A stretch of DNA of 64,000 nt, taken from assembly GCA_021442155.1 (NCBI GenBank), contig CM038222.1, forward strand, positions 61,416,266-61,480,265, given 5' to 3'. Below, piece by piece: positions 35,011 to 46,238 of this stretch. This DNA comes from Cymbidium sinense. Taxonomy: Eukaryota; Streptophyta; Magnoliopsida; Asparagales; Orchidaceae. The notes below the pieces were generated by a model. The model saw nothing but the letters and a program-made list of their open reading frames with translations, searched no databases and was not told where the DNA came from. The position numbers were made by a program, and so were the translations under genes. The first letter of the stretch is position 1; every line of letters begins with the position of its first letter.

Positions 35011-36142
35011 TAAGAATTTCAAATTAATAATATCGAGAAAATAATTACATTAATACAAGATATGAGCCATAAACACAAAATTCAAATTCTTAGGAAGAAA
35101 AGTCCACGATCCTACATGTTCAGAGTGGACAAGGTTTTGAAGGATTATACTTTGAGATGATGAATTGGCGATCCTCTGTAGAAAATTGTGAGTAGACAAC
35201 TATCGATTGATATATTAAGGATCGAGAAGGGTAATTATAATTAAAATTTCAATGATAAATGATCATATATTCAAATCTAAAATCAATCATAAAATGATCA
35301 AAATTCAAAGGAAATACACAAAATATAAATAAAAAAATGAAATTAATTATTTAACTTTAAAATTAAAAAAATAAAAAATAAAATAAATAAAATCATTCAC
35401 CCTCCATGATTGTTTGTCTTGAATTAAGAAAACTTTTGCTCCAAAAGCGATGTCAATTAAATCATAATACCTTCAAATATTCAAAGCGTGGGGCGTGGCG
35501 TGTCCTCTGTCAGCGTGGTTTTGCTGATATGGCACCACATAAATGGCGGTTCGACTGAGCCCTCTAGTGGTTGGCGATATGGCACCATTAAATTACTGTG
35601 CGCATTATGTTCCCGCTTTGCTCTTTGGTAGTGAAATGTAGAATGTATTTGGTTGGGCAAAAAAGCCTATGTTAGCTAAGGTTGACTTATATTTGTCCCT
35701 TGAAAACTCCACCCAGTCTGAGGACACCTTGGACGTAATGTGTTCTTGGCAGGATCTTTTGGTCGGGTTGGGACTACCTCCTCCCATTAGCGGACGGGGG
35801 ATCATGACGACGGGATGGAACCATGGGATCTTGATGCGTCGTCGTTCCCACAAAAGTTTTAAGTTAAAATAATAAATTTCATAAGTTAAACTCCACTCAC
35901 TGATTATATACTTTCGTTCTTTAGCGATTCATTGTAGCTTAATCGAAAGTGCTTTCTCGGTATTGGGAGGTAATTAACTATAGGGGCTTGCTTTATAGGA
36001 AACACGAATCCAGATATAAAAGTTCTCACCAAATGAGCGAAATCTCAGGTAGTGTCTATCTCTTATTAAATTAGCATTATACTTAAACAACATTTCTTTC
36101 CTTTTTTTTTTGAAAGATTGGGTGAATTTTGGATCCCGATTC

Positions 36143-36161
36143 TGGCGACTCCGCTGGGGAC
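36143..36161 (+). other. Primer-binding site, TGGCGACTCCGCTGGGGAC
   Basis: Lies 3 bp inside the 5' LTR. It resembles the tRNA-Arg type primer site reported for Ogre and related Tat elements. Confidence 0.8.
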
Positions 36162-38181
36162 AGGTTTCTCTTTCCATCTTTGGCTAGTCAAATCTAAGTT
36201 ATAATTGCAGTGGAGTATAAAAAAATGAAAAGATAAATGAAATATGAAATTGAAATGAAATAGGAAACGATAAGTTAAACTTGACAACTTCTTCTCAAAG
36301 TCTTAAGTTATGAGATTTTATTTAGTGCATATGCTTAGTATGCTTTATCTTATCGTATCCATATTTTTTGGAAGTAAGGTGATAGTGCAGTTATCTTAAT
36401 TGCTAATTTTTACCTTTAAATTCCAGAATGGCATTCTGACTTTGTCCTTTATTCTCACCGGTGGTATCCGTTTGTGTCATTAATCTTTGGAAGCAGATTT
36501 CCAGGTTTGGTGGCGTGGATTTCCGACCATCTTGAGCGAAGCAAGTTCTTGGCCTCGACTTCTTTGAACTTCGTCACACGCGCCATGTCGACAATCTCTG
36601 AAAAGGCGTTGAGGTTGTGACCCTACTGCTTTGTAGAAAAAATCATCGTCTTTGAGAGGCTCGGCCCCGGACACCGTGAAAGGGTTATTACTGGGCGGAC
36701 GGTCTCTTTTGTCCCTCAGAATAATACAATCCTGAGCTGAACCATTCGCTCCGGGGAGGTATGATGCTGAAGCTTCTTCATCTGGAGGCAGCTTAGGAGG
36801 CAAGAAGAAAAAAGAAATCTTGAAATGCGTACTCGGCATATCTGCGTCTATGCAACCGGCAGCGGTGAGTGTTCCACCCATAATCGGTTTGATAACCTTA
36901 AGTGGGTTAAGCGGAACGACTCTTGGTCGACTCAACCGTCCCGGACCCCACAACGTCGAGGTTCCGCTCCCTGAGGAAACCCGGCTATATCTGCACGAGT
37001 GCATCGGGTTCTCAAGTAGCGAGAGGGGCCGATGAAAAGAAAATACCAAGGTCTTATTAAGGATCTTGGGGTACTCCTCCGAGACCTCATCCATACTCAA
37101 ATGGCGGGGCCAACATATGTCATGCGGTGAACATCGGTGTGACACTTGGGCCGTCAGAATCCTGAAAGGTCCGGTGGAAGGGTAGCAGTCGAGGCTGGGC
37201 CTCAAAAGAAATTCAGAGCGAAGCATGGCGTGACATCGGTGTGAATTCAGATCCTTGACTCAAATTTATCGGTGATGGGAACTAAAAAGAGGGCCCCAGA
37301 TGATAAGATATTTGGGTAGACACGCGGAGAATCCTCAGGGGATCCATCATCAATTAATCCCATCCAGGAGGTTAACCGATCGAAGCCTCTGGCGAAGAAA
37401 TTTCGATTCCACTTGGAATCGGAAGTTCATTGAGCAACCGTCGAAATTCGTGTCAAGGGCGAAGAAGAAGAAGAGGAGGCAGCTGAAGTAGTGTATATGG
37501 TGCAACAATTGGTGAATCCCAGTGTCGCAATATCAACTGGCGTCGTCTGTAACATATGACGAAGAACAACAAAATGTTGAATAGAGGAAGCATCCTCGAG
37601 TCTTGAGAGAGGAACAAGAAGAAGAAGAAAGGGAAGAAAATCCCACCTTCAATCTACCACTTTGGCGGCAAGACAAATTGGCGTCGGATGAAAGCCAAAG
37701 ATAAAGAAATATTCAGTTGAATGTGAAAATGGCGAAATGATGATCTGAATGGCTGCGATGATGCGATTAATCTGAGAGAAATATTGGCGTCAACACTCCC
37801 CAAATAATCATCAGCCTCAAATGATGCAATCCTCAATAAATTTGATCTCACACGTGCAAATTGAGTGGCTGGCGAGATTGAAATAAATGAGTCGGCTTCG
37901 ACAACTGCTTCTCGAGAATATACAAATATATCGAAGCGTGGCGATCTCAACTTGATATTATATTGAATGAGAAGATCAAAAATTATACTGCGGCGGCGAA
38001 AAATTGGTGAGCAAAGGTCGCATATCCCGGATGATCAAATTCCATATCAAAGGGATATTCAATGCAAAGTTCAATCTATTCGGCGGGAATGGTAATCCCA
38101 AGCGACATCGGCCCGATTCAAAGCATCTGCGGTAACACGGGGTGATGCATTATTATTCCGATTAAATTCGATGAGTAACAT
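36162..38181 (+). other. Leader of the Tat/Ogre-like element
   Basis: About 2 kb between primer site and gag. No plus-strand frame with known domains was recognised; Ogre elements carry an extra ORF here, but none could be confirmed. A 248-codon open frame on the minus strand lies inside at 36480-37226. Confidence 0.6.
36480..37226 (-). CDS. Antisense open frame in the element leader (248 aa), unknown
   Basis: ATG-initiated frame on the strand opposite to the retrotransposon, between primer site and gag. It is the longest uninterrupted frame in the 22-kb element, while gag-pol is broken into pieces of under 100 codons. It is basic and proline-rich, with no membrane segment or known motif that I can name. 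Antisense ORFs are known in some Tat-type elements such as Grande, but there they lie downstream of pol. Chance is possible because this stretch is GC-richer than the rest. Low confidence that it is a gene. Confidence 0.25.
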   Translation of the reverse strand: MLRSEFLLRPSLDCYPSTGPFRILTAQVSHRCSPHDICWPRHLSMDEVSEEYPKILNKTLVFSFHRPLSLLENPMHSCRYSRVSSGSGTSTLWGPGRLSRPRVVPLNPLKVIKPIMGGTLTAAGCIDADMPSTHFKISFFFLPPKLPPDEEASASYLPGANGSAQDCIILRDKRDRPPSNNPFTVSGAEPLKDDDFFYKAVGSQPQRLFRDCRHGACDEVQRSRGQELASLKMVGNPRHQTWKSASKD

Positions 38182-38560
38182 TTGCTTTCGAATGGTATCT
38201 TTGAGTTATCGAATGACTTCGATCAACTTTTAGAACTTGAAAATATGTTAGTTAAAGGTTATTCGCTTGATCGAAAACAACCAATTCTTGATCTCGCCCG
38301 AGAAGAGGAAGAAAACGAATCGATTAGATATATTACAGCGTTGGCGAAATTGAGTATGAAATGTGAACAACAATTAGAAGAAGAGCATGCAATTCAATTC
38401 TTGATGGGCATCGATGATAAGATGGCGCTATCTTTGCATGGCTTAATTACCACATTTCAAGAGCTCGCTTGATAGGGTGGCTAAATTTGAAAAATTAAAT
38501 TTATCGTTCGATACCAAGATAAATCAAAGAGCAAAAGCTCAGGACCGAAAGGTGAAACGC
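38182..38560 (+). pseudogene. gag remnant of the Tat/Ogre-like element
   Basis: Frame with ENESIRYITALAKLSMKCE, EEEHAIQFLMGIDDKMALSL and HGLITTFQELA, the C-terminal capsid part of plant Ty3/gypsy Gag. A stop follows, then VAKFEKLN in the same sense. Further gag sequence to about 39.9 kb is broken by frameshifts. Confidence 0.7.
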
Positions 38561-40162
38561 ATTTCACCTCATACATCTGAAAGGATCTGGTAAGATTAAT
38601 AATCGCGTAGACAAAGAAAAGCTACGCTATCAAGAAAACCAGAGCGGTCGTTGATCCTCCATGGCCCGCTCATACTTGGAGGTAATGATGTACCTCGAGG
38701 TACCGATTGAAGGCGACGAGAAAAACAAAAGGAGCGAATGACTCGATGGCCCGACCACAAAAGAAAAGGCACAAAGAGTATTCTTTTAAAAGGAAAGTGT
38801 GTGTGTTTAAACATGCACTCAAGTAGGTCTCCATACAGTGTAAAAGACACGAAAATTTGGACAAGCGGATAATCCTAACTTGTATCCATATCGTGTGCTC
38901 GGCCATCTGTTGAAGATTACTACATATTCAAAGATTGGGAGCGAAAATATAAAGCGGTGAATTCACATTGTCGGACGATGTATTGGTGCGTCAGAAGAAA
39001 GAATCCACAAAATAATCACTCATCTCCGGTATTATCAAGCGATAATAAAGGCAAAGAGAAGGCGGTCGATGATGAAGGATGGCGAGCATGATCTCTAAAA
39101 AGGCGTAAAATGTTAAGCAATTGGAAGGCGTTCAGGGTATTAAGTGGAAATCACCACTTGAGCGTACTTGAGTTGAGACAAAACTAAGTTATGGGAAGGC
39201 TAGTTCATCTCACGAAAACGGAGCCAAATCTGCATGAGGAAGGCTAAGAAACACGCAAACAAAAATAAATTAAATAAAAGAAGAAAGGTAGCAAATATTC
39301 TACTATTATGGATGTACGTAACGAAAGATCATCAATAATATGGAAGATTACATCTGACAAGGCGACTATCGCTTGCGAGTGCGTTTCAAATCTTGGATCT
39401 GAAGAAGCGGGGAAGAAGGCGAAGAACTTCCTGAGTCTTGCTTGATGATGCATGAAGTTGATGACTTAGAGGAACTCTGTTTCCAGAAGATGAACGAGCT
39501 CACCATATCAAAACATGAAAAATATAAAAGCGGTGATTACGAATCTTAGTCTCATTAGGCAGGCGGATCTTTGAAACAGCGGAGTCATCGAAGATTGAGA
39601 TGCAAATGAAATAGCTTCAATGCAGGTTGAGAAGTGGTGCGTCTTTACCATCCAAGAGGAAAAAGCCGATGAATAAAGATAAAAGAAAAGTGAAATTGAT
39701 AGAAAAAGTTATCCACAAGTTCAAATAAAAGCCTTCATCGAAAGGATCGATGATATTATCCCATCAGGAAAATTCAGTAGACTTAGTGTATCTGAAAGCA
39801 CTTAATGTCGAGTCTCAAGTAAACTCTCGAAAGAAGCGGGAAAATTGAAGCATATTTTGAGCTTTGTCTAACGAGACGCATGTTCAAGCCTCCGTCATCA
39901 TTTGAAGATGATGATGTGCCAGACGAGCACAATGCCCTCTGTATGTTTGAAAGTGATGAAATTATATCTGGCGGATCTTAATTGATCCGGTTCCTCAGGT
40001 GAATCTTATGAACTTGAGAACTTCTTAGATGGTATCTCTAGATGTACAACATCTGGGGCGAGATAAAGTCATGGTTCAAGGTTTCAATGAAGGGACGAGA
40101 AAACTATCGGGTCATTCGTCCTTCCTCTTAAATTTGGAGACCTCTACGAAGCTAAATTTCAT

Positions 40163-40360
40163 GTGATCGATGATACTTCATTGAGCCCTTACGGGCGACC
40201 ATGGCTTCATAAGTATGGCATTGTCCCATCTACATTGCATCAATGTATGAAATATACAAAGGATGGAGAAGAATGCCAAATTGTGGGCATGCAACCTTTT
40301 GCGGTGCATGAAATGAAGATTTATCAAGATGCGTTATTTCCTTCCGAGAATCAAAGCTAA
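40163..40360 (+). pseudogene. Protease/linker remnant (pol N-terminal part)
   Basis: Reads IDDTSLSPYGRPWLHKYG, then IVPSTLHQCMKY and MQPFAVHEMKIYQDALF. The GRPWLH...VPSTLHQ...K block is typical of the protease region of Tat/Ogre Pol (consensus LLGRPWIH...VPSTLHQ). A frameshift separates it from the catalytic part upstream. Confidence 0.7.
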
Positions 40361-41269
40361 CAATTAGCAAATAAATACTTCAAAACCCATAAAAGAACAA
40401 GTTAAGAAGAAGAAGATAAAATGAATAAAGGAAAGGAGATTGTTCCAAATATTCTAGGATATAAAGAACAAGTCCAAAATCAATAACTTGTCTCATCAGC
40501 GGTGATCTTGAAGAAGAAGATGAATGTGTTCCTTCTAAATCAAAGGTCCATGACTCTTGAGTAAAAGCTCTGAAGAAGAACATTTGACTCGATTATGAGT
40601 TGAATCGCTTTTGAAGGTAAGGTGCAATGCACTACTTTAATAATGATCCATCGCGTGAGACTACACTCATAGTCACTCTGTTCCTCCCACATTTTAAGAA
40701 ATCACCCTCAGAAACTCACAAAGTCGAGGCGGTGACCTTCTATGTCTCTCCACGGAAAACACGGGGAAGCCTTTTTTTCTTCAGGGGTGTCAAGAAGAAG
40801 ATCTGATTGGGTAATCTGATTATCGAAGAAGAAGAAGCTATACAGGATGCCAAATATTACTCTCAAAGATGCAAAATCTAATCTCATAAAACATGGGGTC
40901 AGTTTGGAGAGTAAGCAAAACTAAGCTCTTTGAAATGATGTGGTACCCAAAGGTTCTCAAACCATTGGTAAGAGAAATAAACACACTACCAAAGGCCTTG
41001 GTTTTATCAAGACAATGGTCCAAGGATATACATTGCGTTAACGGAATAGAAGTTGAGAGTGATGATGAAGATGAGAATGTCATTTTAATGTTAGTCTCAG
41101 TAATGAAAGTAGAGTAGAAGCCTGAAGAGCTTGAAGATGGTGGGGAGGCACTACTATGGATGAACTTAAAGAAGTTAATTTGGGAAGCGAGGATCCTGCG
41201 GCGTTCATCGATTCTTCACTACGAAGATAAAATGGAAGAATTAAAATCTTTCTGTGAATTCGGGGCTTT

Positions 41270-42000
41270 GGACATATCTGAAATGCCTTATCCCCATATA
41301 GCGGTTCAACTAGCAATTAAGCCGACACACAGTCAAGCAAGCCTGGCGAATGAGATTGGAGGTTGAAGAACGGTAATTGCACCAAGAAGCTCATTGAAGG
41401 CTGGTTTTATTCGAGAAAAATCTGTGGATAGCTAATATTGTCCCGTGAAAAGAAGAATGGTGATTATGTATCGACTTAGGATTTAAATAAAGCATGTCAA
41501 AGGATGACTTTCCGCTTCACGAAGCTGTTGGTGGATACACTTCAAACCACGACATGTTCTCATTTATGGGCGGATCTCGAGTTACAATCAAATCAAGATG
41601 GCTCACGAAGATGAGAGCATACCTCATTCGGGCCATTGATATATTGCTACACGTCATGCCGCTTGAAGAATCTTTGAGCTACATACCAAACTATGACACA
41701 TCTTTGGCGAGTTGATTCATCAAAAGTAGAGTCTATGTTGATGATCGTTGTCGAGTATAGATCATAAAGATCATCTCGATGATTTAAGGATTGTCTTTGA
41801 AAGAATCAGAAAATATGATCTCAAGATGAATCCTCTCAAGTGCGCTTTTGGAGTCTCTTCTGGAAAGTTCCTTGGATATGTTGTGCGCCGTGGAGGGATT
41901 GAAATCGATCCCAACAAAATCAAAATTGTCGAAATGCCTCCTCAAGGAAGTCAACTTAAGCTGAGGACATCTCGCATTCATTAGAAGATTTATATCAAAT
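41270..42000 (+). pseudogene. Reverse transcriptase remnant
   Basis: Scattered frames give ANIVPVK-like, ACPKDDFPLP-like (as ACQRMTFRFT/SKDDFPLHEAV), FSFMGG..YNQIKMA, the catalytic VYVDD box near 41730, and the clean block HKDHLDDLRIVFERIRKYDL, MNPLKCAFGVSSGKFLGYVV, RRGGIEIDPNKIK at 41748-41925. These are the ordered RT motifs of Ty3/gypsy Pol. Frame changes occur about every 100-250 bp. Confidence 0.85.
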
Positions 42001-42099
42001 CACTGTGATGTCGACCCTTTGCAAAATTAATGAAGAAAGATACTCCTTTCAAGTGGGACGAAGAATGTCGAGGCCTTGACGATCAAAATATCGTTGAAT

Positions 42100-42900
42100 C
42101 CACCCATTCTTGCGTCCAATCCCGGAAAGCCTCTCATCTTGTACTGACCTTTGGAGAATCTCAGGTGCTTTGTTGGCGCAAATGAGGAAGGAAAGGAGAA
42201 TGCTATCTTCATTAGTCGAAGACTAATAGGCGAAGCGCGTTATTCTCAATTGAAGCATTGTTTGGCGTTAATTTTCTTTTAAAGTTCGTCATTACATGCT
42301 ATCTCATAAAATTACCTTATCTCAAGGATCGATCCGTTGAAGTTCTTGATGACAAGACCAACGTTGGCAATTAAGCAGCGCGATGGTTTTGCTACTGATT
42401 TGATATTACATATGTTCCCCGAAGCGGTGAAGGGCAAATTCAGCGATTTTCTTGCTCATCCCATCTGCATTCATCTTGCGATGATCTTCACGATGAGCAA
42501 ATCATGCACATATATGAAAAGAAAAGCAACAAATGTGGGAATTGTATTTTGATGGAGCCGTCCATTAGATACACTCAACCCTCAAATCTCCCAAAGGCTG
42601 GCGGTATCGGTCTCATCTTGATCACACACGAAGGTGGCATCTTGAGACATTCTTATAAATTAAACAGAACCAACAACGAAGAGAATATGAAGCGTTGGTG
42701 GCGGGTTTAGAGGCCATTTCCATGGGAGTCAGAATTTGCAAATTTATGGCGATTCTCTTCGTCATTAATCAAGTGTTGGGCCTTTACAATCAACAAGCTT
42801 GAATTGGCTTTCTTATCATGAAAGCGAGTTCTCGAGCTTATGACAAATTCAATTATGTCATTATGACGAGTCTCGGCTAGGAATATAGCGGTGCTTAGCT
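42100..42900 (+). pseudogene. RNase H region remnant
   Basis: First the RT-linked RNase H: NPPILASNPGKPLILY, ENAIFISRRLIGEARYSQLK. Then a second RNase H-like block near 42540-42790: LYFDGAV, REYEALVAGLEAISMGVRIC, VINQVLGLYN. Two RNase H blocks, the second of archaeal type, are a hallmark of the Tat group. All are broken. Confidence 0.7.
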
Positions 42901-43324
42901 AAATTAGCTAAAGAAATGGCAGTATGGATGGCAACGTATACTAGTGTGTGTGCAATGATGTCGTCGAGTCCAGAAACCGATAAGTTTAAAGATCCCCCTG
43001 GAAGAGGGTCATCAAACATCCGCCAGGGTGCACCATGTTGCTCCTTACACTCCTTACAAATTACTTCTCAAAGTCAACAAGACAAGCTTCAAACCATTCA
43101 AGATGAAAGACTTCAACCCGGGAAGTTAAAACCAATAATGAAATTCTTATAAGAAGAGAAGGAAGACTGAGACGTCTTCGTCGACTACTTCAAGGAAGGC
43201 AAATTGCCAAGTAATAAGTCGATAGTACAACTCGAGAAAAGGCTTCAATTATATGCTTATGTTGGCAATACTCAGATCGTAGATCCTTCAAGTGATGTGG
43301 ACATGTTTGGGAATAGAAGAATAA

Positions 43325-44290
43325 CAAAGTAATTGGTGAAATTCATCAAGGACTTTGTGGCGCACATCAATCGAGTCCTAAAATGGCTTTCAAAATTAAA
43401 AGAATTGGATACTATTCCGCCTATGGTAAAAGATTGTATCAATCATGCCAAGAAATGCCATGAATGCCGTGTCCATGAACATAATTCATCGCCTCCAACC
43501 GCTGCATCCAACGATAGCATCTCGCCGCTTGAGAGTCGGGGACGATGTAATTGGACCAATTGATCCGCCATCATCACCGGTCACCGCTTCATCTTAGCAG
43601 CCCACGATTATTTCTCCTCAAGTCGCACCATTTAAAGAAGTTACAACAAGTGACTAACTTCTTTACCCACAATATCGTTTTATGATTTGGTGTACCACAA
43701 TCATTTCGATAACGTCACCTTCAAAAGTACTAAAGTTTATAAATCGACGAAGATAAGATTGATCAGGATATTCATCAATTTATAATAGAGCAAATGGTTA
43801 GGCATTTAATAAAACACTAGTCAAATTGCTTAGAAAATTCTCACAAGAAATAAAAGGGAGTGACATACCAAACTTGTGGAAGCGCTATGGGCTTACTGTA
43901 CCACTTACAAAACTCCTACAAAGTCTACCCCCTATGCAGTGCTTTTGCCACTGGTTGAACTACCTTCGCCCGAGTTATTCAACAAAATCTTACCCAAGAT
44001 GAGAATGCTCGTCTGATGGAAGAGTTGATGCGCTTGACGAGGTCGCCCAAGCTCAAAGAAAATCTAGAAGATATCTGCGAATGTCCGTGAGCATTCGATC
44101 ATACAAGACGCCTCGAAGCTTTTCGAAGGAGAATTGGTCCCGGTGCCGAGAAGACCAATCATCCTCATCGCAATGGCAGAATTTGAACCTAATGGGAAGG
44201 ACCTTATCAAAAGGTATCGGAGGAGCTATCAAACTTCGGTGAGACCAATGCCGCCAATCAACGGATTTAAAGAAATATTACAGAAAGTCA
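43325..44290 (+). pseudogene. Integrase remnant
   Basis: Zinc-binding part: EIHQGLCGAH...PKM and HAKKCHECRVH (43340-43480). Core: THNIVL.FGVPQSFR near 43670 and EALWAYCTTYKT...TPYAVLLPLVE near 43880-43960. C-terminal part: VPRRPIILIAMAEFEPNGKD...PINGFKEI at 44134-44275, matching the end of Tat Pol. Frameshifted throughout. Confidence 0.8.
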
Positions 44291-44649
44291 CAAGTGATGA
44301 CAGAAAATTTTCAGACCAATGGAATGAAAATTATTTAAGTTTTATGAAAATTTTACAAACATTTTCGATTAGATACATACATACTCAAAATTATGAAAAT
44401 AAAAATTTTCATTGAAATTAGAACAAAGAACGCATTTCAAAATAAATCGTTGCATTTTTTTAAAGTTTTATAAGAAAGTATCGGCTGCCTCGGTAAGACA
44501 TTTCTTTCTTTCTTGCTGACATCGCTTTCGAGATCCCTGCATACTCAAAATTATGTATTCAAATGCTCAAATTTAAAAGTCTTACCGACCAAAGAAGAAA
44601 ACTTTCAAGTCCAGAACTTCAACAAACCAAGTTGGATATACATTTATCA

Positions 44650-44930
44650 TCCCACTTCAAATCTAAAGGCTCGAAGTGGTGTATAAGGTCGACTCAACAC
44701 GCCCAAATACGTCGAAGTCACAGTCTGCTTACTCAACACGCCACAAAGGTAGAAGTAAGAGATCCCCATCTCGCTAGAGGATAAAATCCTTCATCAATTG
44801 CTCAAGTCCACGCACTCGTGTGTATAAGGTCGGATTCAACACGCCAAAATATACCGAAGTCAGCCGAGTGTTACTCAACACGCCACAAAGGCGTAGAAGT
44901 GATCCTCCTACTGTTAGTTCAAAGACAAGA
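44650..44930 (+). repeat. 3' region tandem repeat C (about 165-bp unit, two copies)
   Basis: Two copies of TATAAGGTCG(A)CTCAACACGCC...TCAACACGCCACAAAGG(CG)TAGAAGT, the first near 44680, the second near 44825. They lie after integrase and before the 3' LTR. Confidence 0.7.
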
Positions 44931-45129
44931 GCATTCAAATCCCTAAATCTCTCCAACTTGGTGAGTTCAAATGACCTAGACTGGGAAATTATCCCTATTG
45001 GTCGTAGGTCATCTTTCAAAATTCTACAACAAACAAAGATATCCTTACTGAAGGGCAAGTTTGGAATCAAATACAAATGTAAAATCTCAACTCCTTCAAG
45101 AAGTCTATCAAAGCGAAAAGCAAAGACCA

Positions 45130-46030
45130 AGGAAATTCTTCTTCAAGAAGTCCAATAAAGCAAAAAGTGAGGACCAAGAAGCTATCCCAATGTTCAGTTA
45201 AAGGTCAACTTGGAGTTTTGTCATCAAGATTCCATTACATGTGCAAAGCACATGATGACTTTGCCATTGATCCAACACAAGCTCAGAGTGTCGTCATTTA
45301 TCCTTCTACAAGCCACAAAAGCGTAGAAGGTACTAGACGCCGACAAATCTCTTGATTCGTGACTTTCTCCATCAAATCAAGGCATGAAGCCGTGATAAAA
45401 GGAGGCACAAGATATTCGATAAGTCTTCAACAAGTCACAAAGACAAAGGACCAAGATATTTATCTCATCAAATCAAGTCCAAAGGCACGCGATGAGGAAA
45501 ATACAAATCAAAGAGATGACAAGTTCACAGCACAAAGCATCCAAGACATTCCTCATAAACTCATCAAGTCCGAAGGCACAAAGCTGAGGAGGAAATCAAA
45601 TCCCAAAGTTCGAGATGTCTTCAACAAGTCACAAAGCATAAAAGACAGTGAGGAGTTTCATCTCACCGACTCCATCAAGTCCACCAAGGCACAAAGCCGT
45701 GACAGAGGAAAATACAAATCCAAATTCGAGAAGTCTTCAACAAGTCCACAAAAGCACAAAGCATGTGACCAAGACATTCTCATCTCATCAACTCATCAAG
45801 TCCGCAAGGCATAAAGCTGACAAGAGAAAATATAAATTTTAAATTTCTGAGGAAATCTTCAACAAGTCAAAGCACAAAGCAAAGATGCTATCTCAAAGAA
45901 TAAATCATCGACTCCATCAAGTCCACCAATGCACAAAGCCAGGACAGGAGGAGAAAATATAAATTTCAAACTCTTAAGAGGAAATCTTCAACAAGTCCAA
46001 GCACAAAGCATTGGACTAACAACAAATACC
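45130..46030 (+). repeat. 3' region tandem array D (about 116-129 bp unit)
   Basis: CTTCAACAAGTC recurs at 45425, 45619, 45735, 45857 and 45986, with CATCAAGTCC and GGCACAAAGC between. This is a satellite-like array in the untranslated region between pol and the 3' LTR. Open frames here are by-products of the repeat. Confidence 0.8.
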
Positions 46031-46225
46031 GGCTCAACAAGCTATTGAATGAACCGATGAAATGCAAATGCTTGCCCAACCCGAGAGTTATACCCACTTC
46101 TATCAAAGGCAACGACGTATTATCGAGAAGTTGTTGAAATTACAACTTAAGGACATCCAAGCAAATCTCTTGGAGATCCGCAGGTCAATTAGTGTATAAC
46201 AAACACGTCCGCCCATGCACTATGT

Positions 46226-46238
46226 TTGTTGGGGCATT
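46226..46238 (+). other. Polypurine tract region of the Tat/Ogre-like element
   Basis: TTGTTGGGGCATT directly before the 3' LTR start TGTTGACC. A short G-rich tract followed by CATT is usual at this place in Tat elements. Confidence 0.6.

Larger units (their letters stand above)
29998..36139 (+). repeat. 5' LTR of the Tat/Ogre-like element (6.1 kb)
   Basis: Starts TGTTGACCTACAACTATGTG and ends GGATCCCGA next to the primer site; the 3' copy ends GATCCCACA. Very long for an LTR. A TATA-like ATCATATAAAATAAT lies about 460 bp in, followed by a CT-rich leader-like stretch (30.59-30.9 kb). This suggests a short U3 and several kilobases of R plus U5 (inference). Two tandem arrays lie inside. Confidence 0.92.

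Noticed and set aside
44820..45842. Several 60-150-codon plus-strand frames, Lys/Ser-rich
   Set aside because: They follow the tandem-repeat period of the retroelement 3' region and have no domain.
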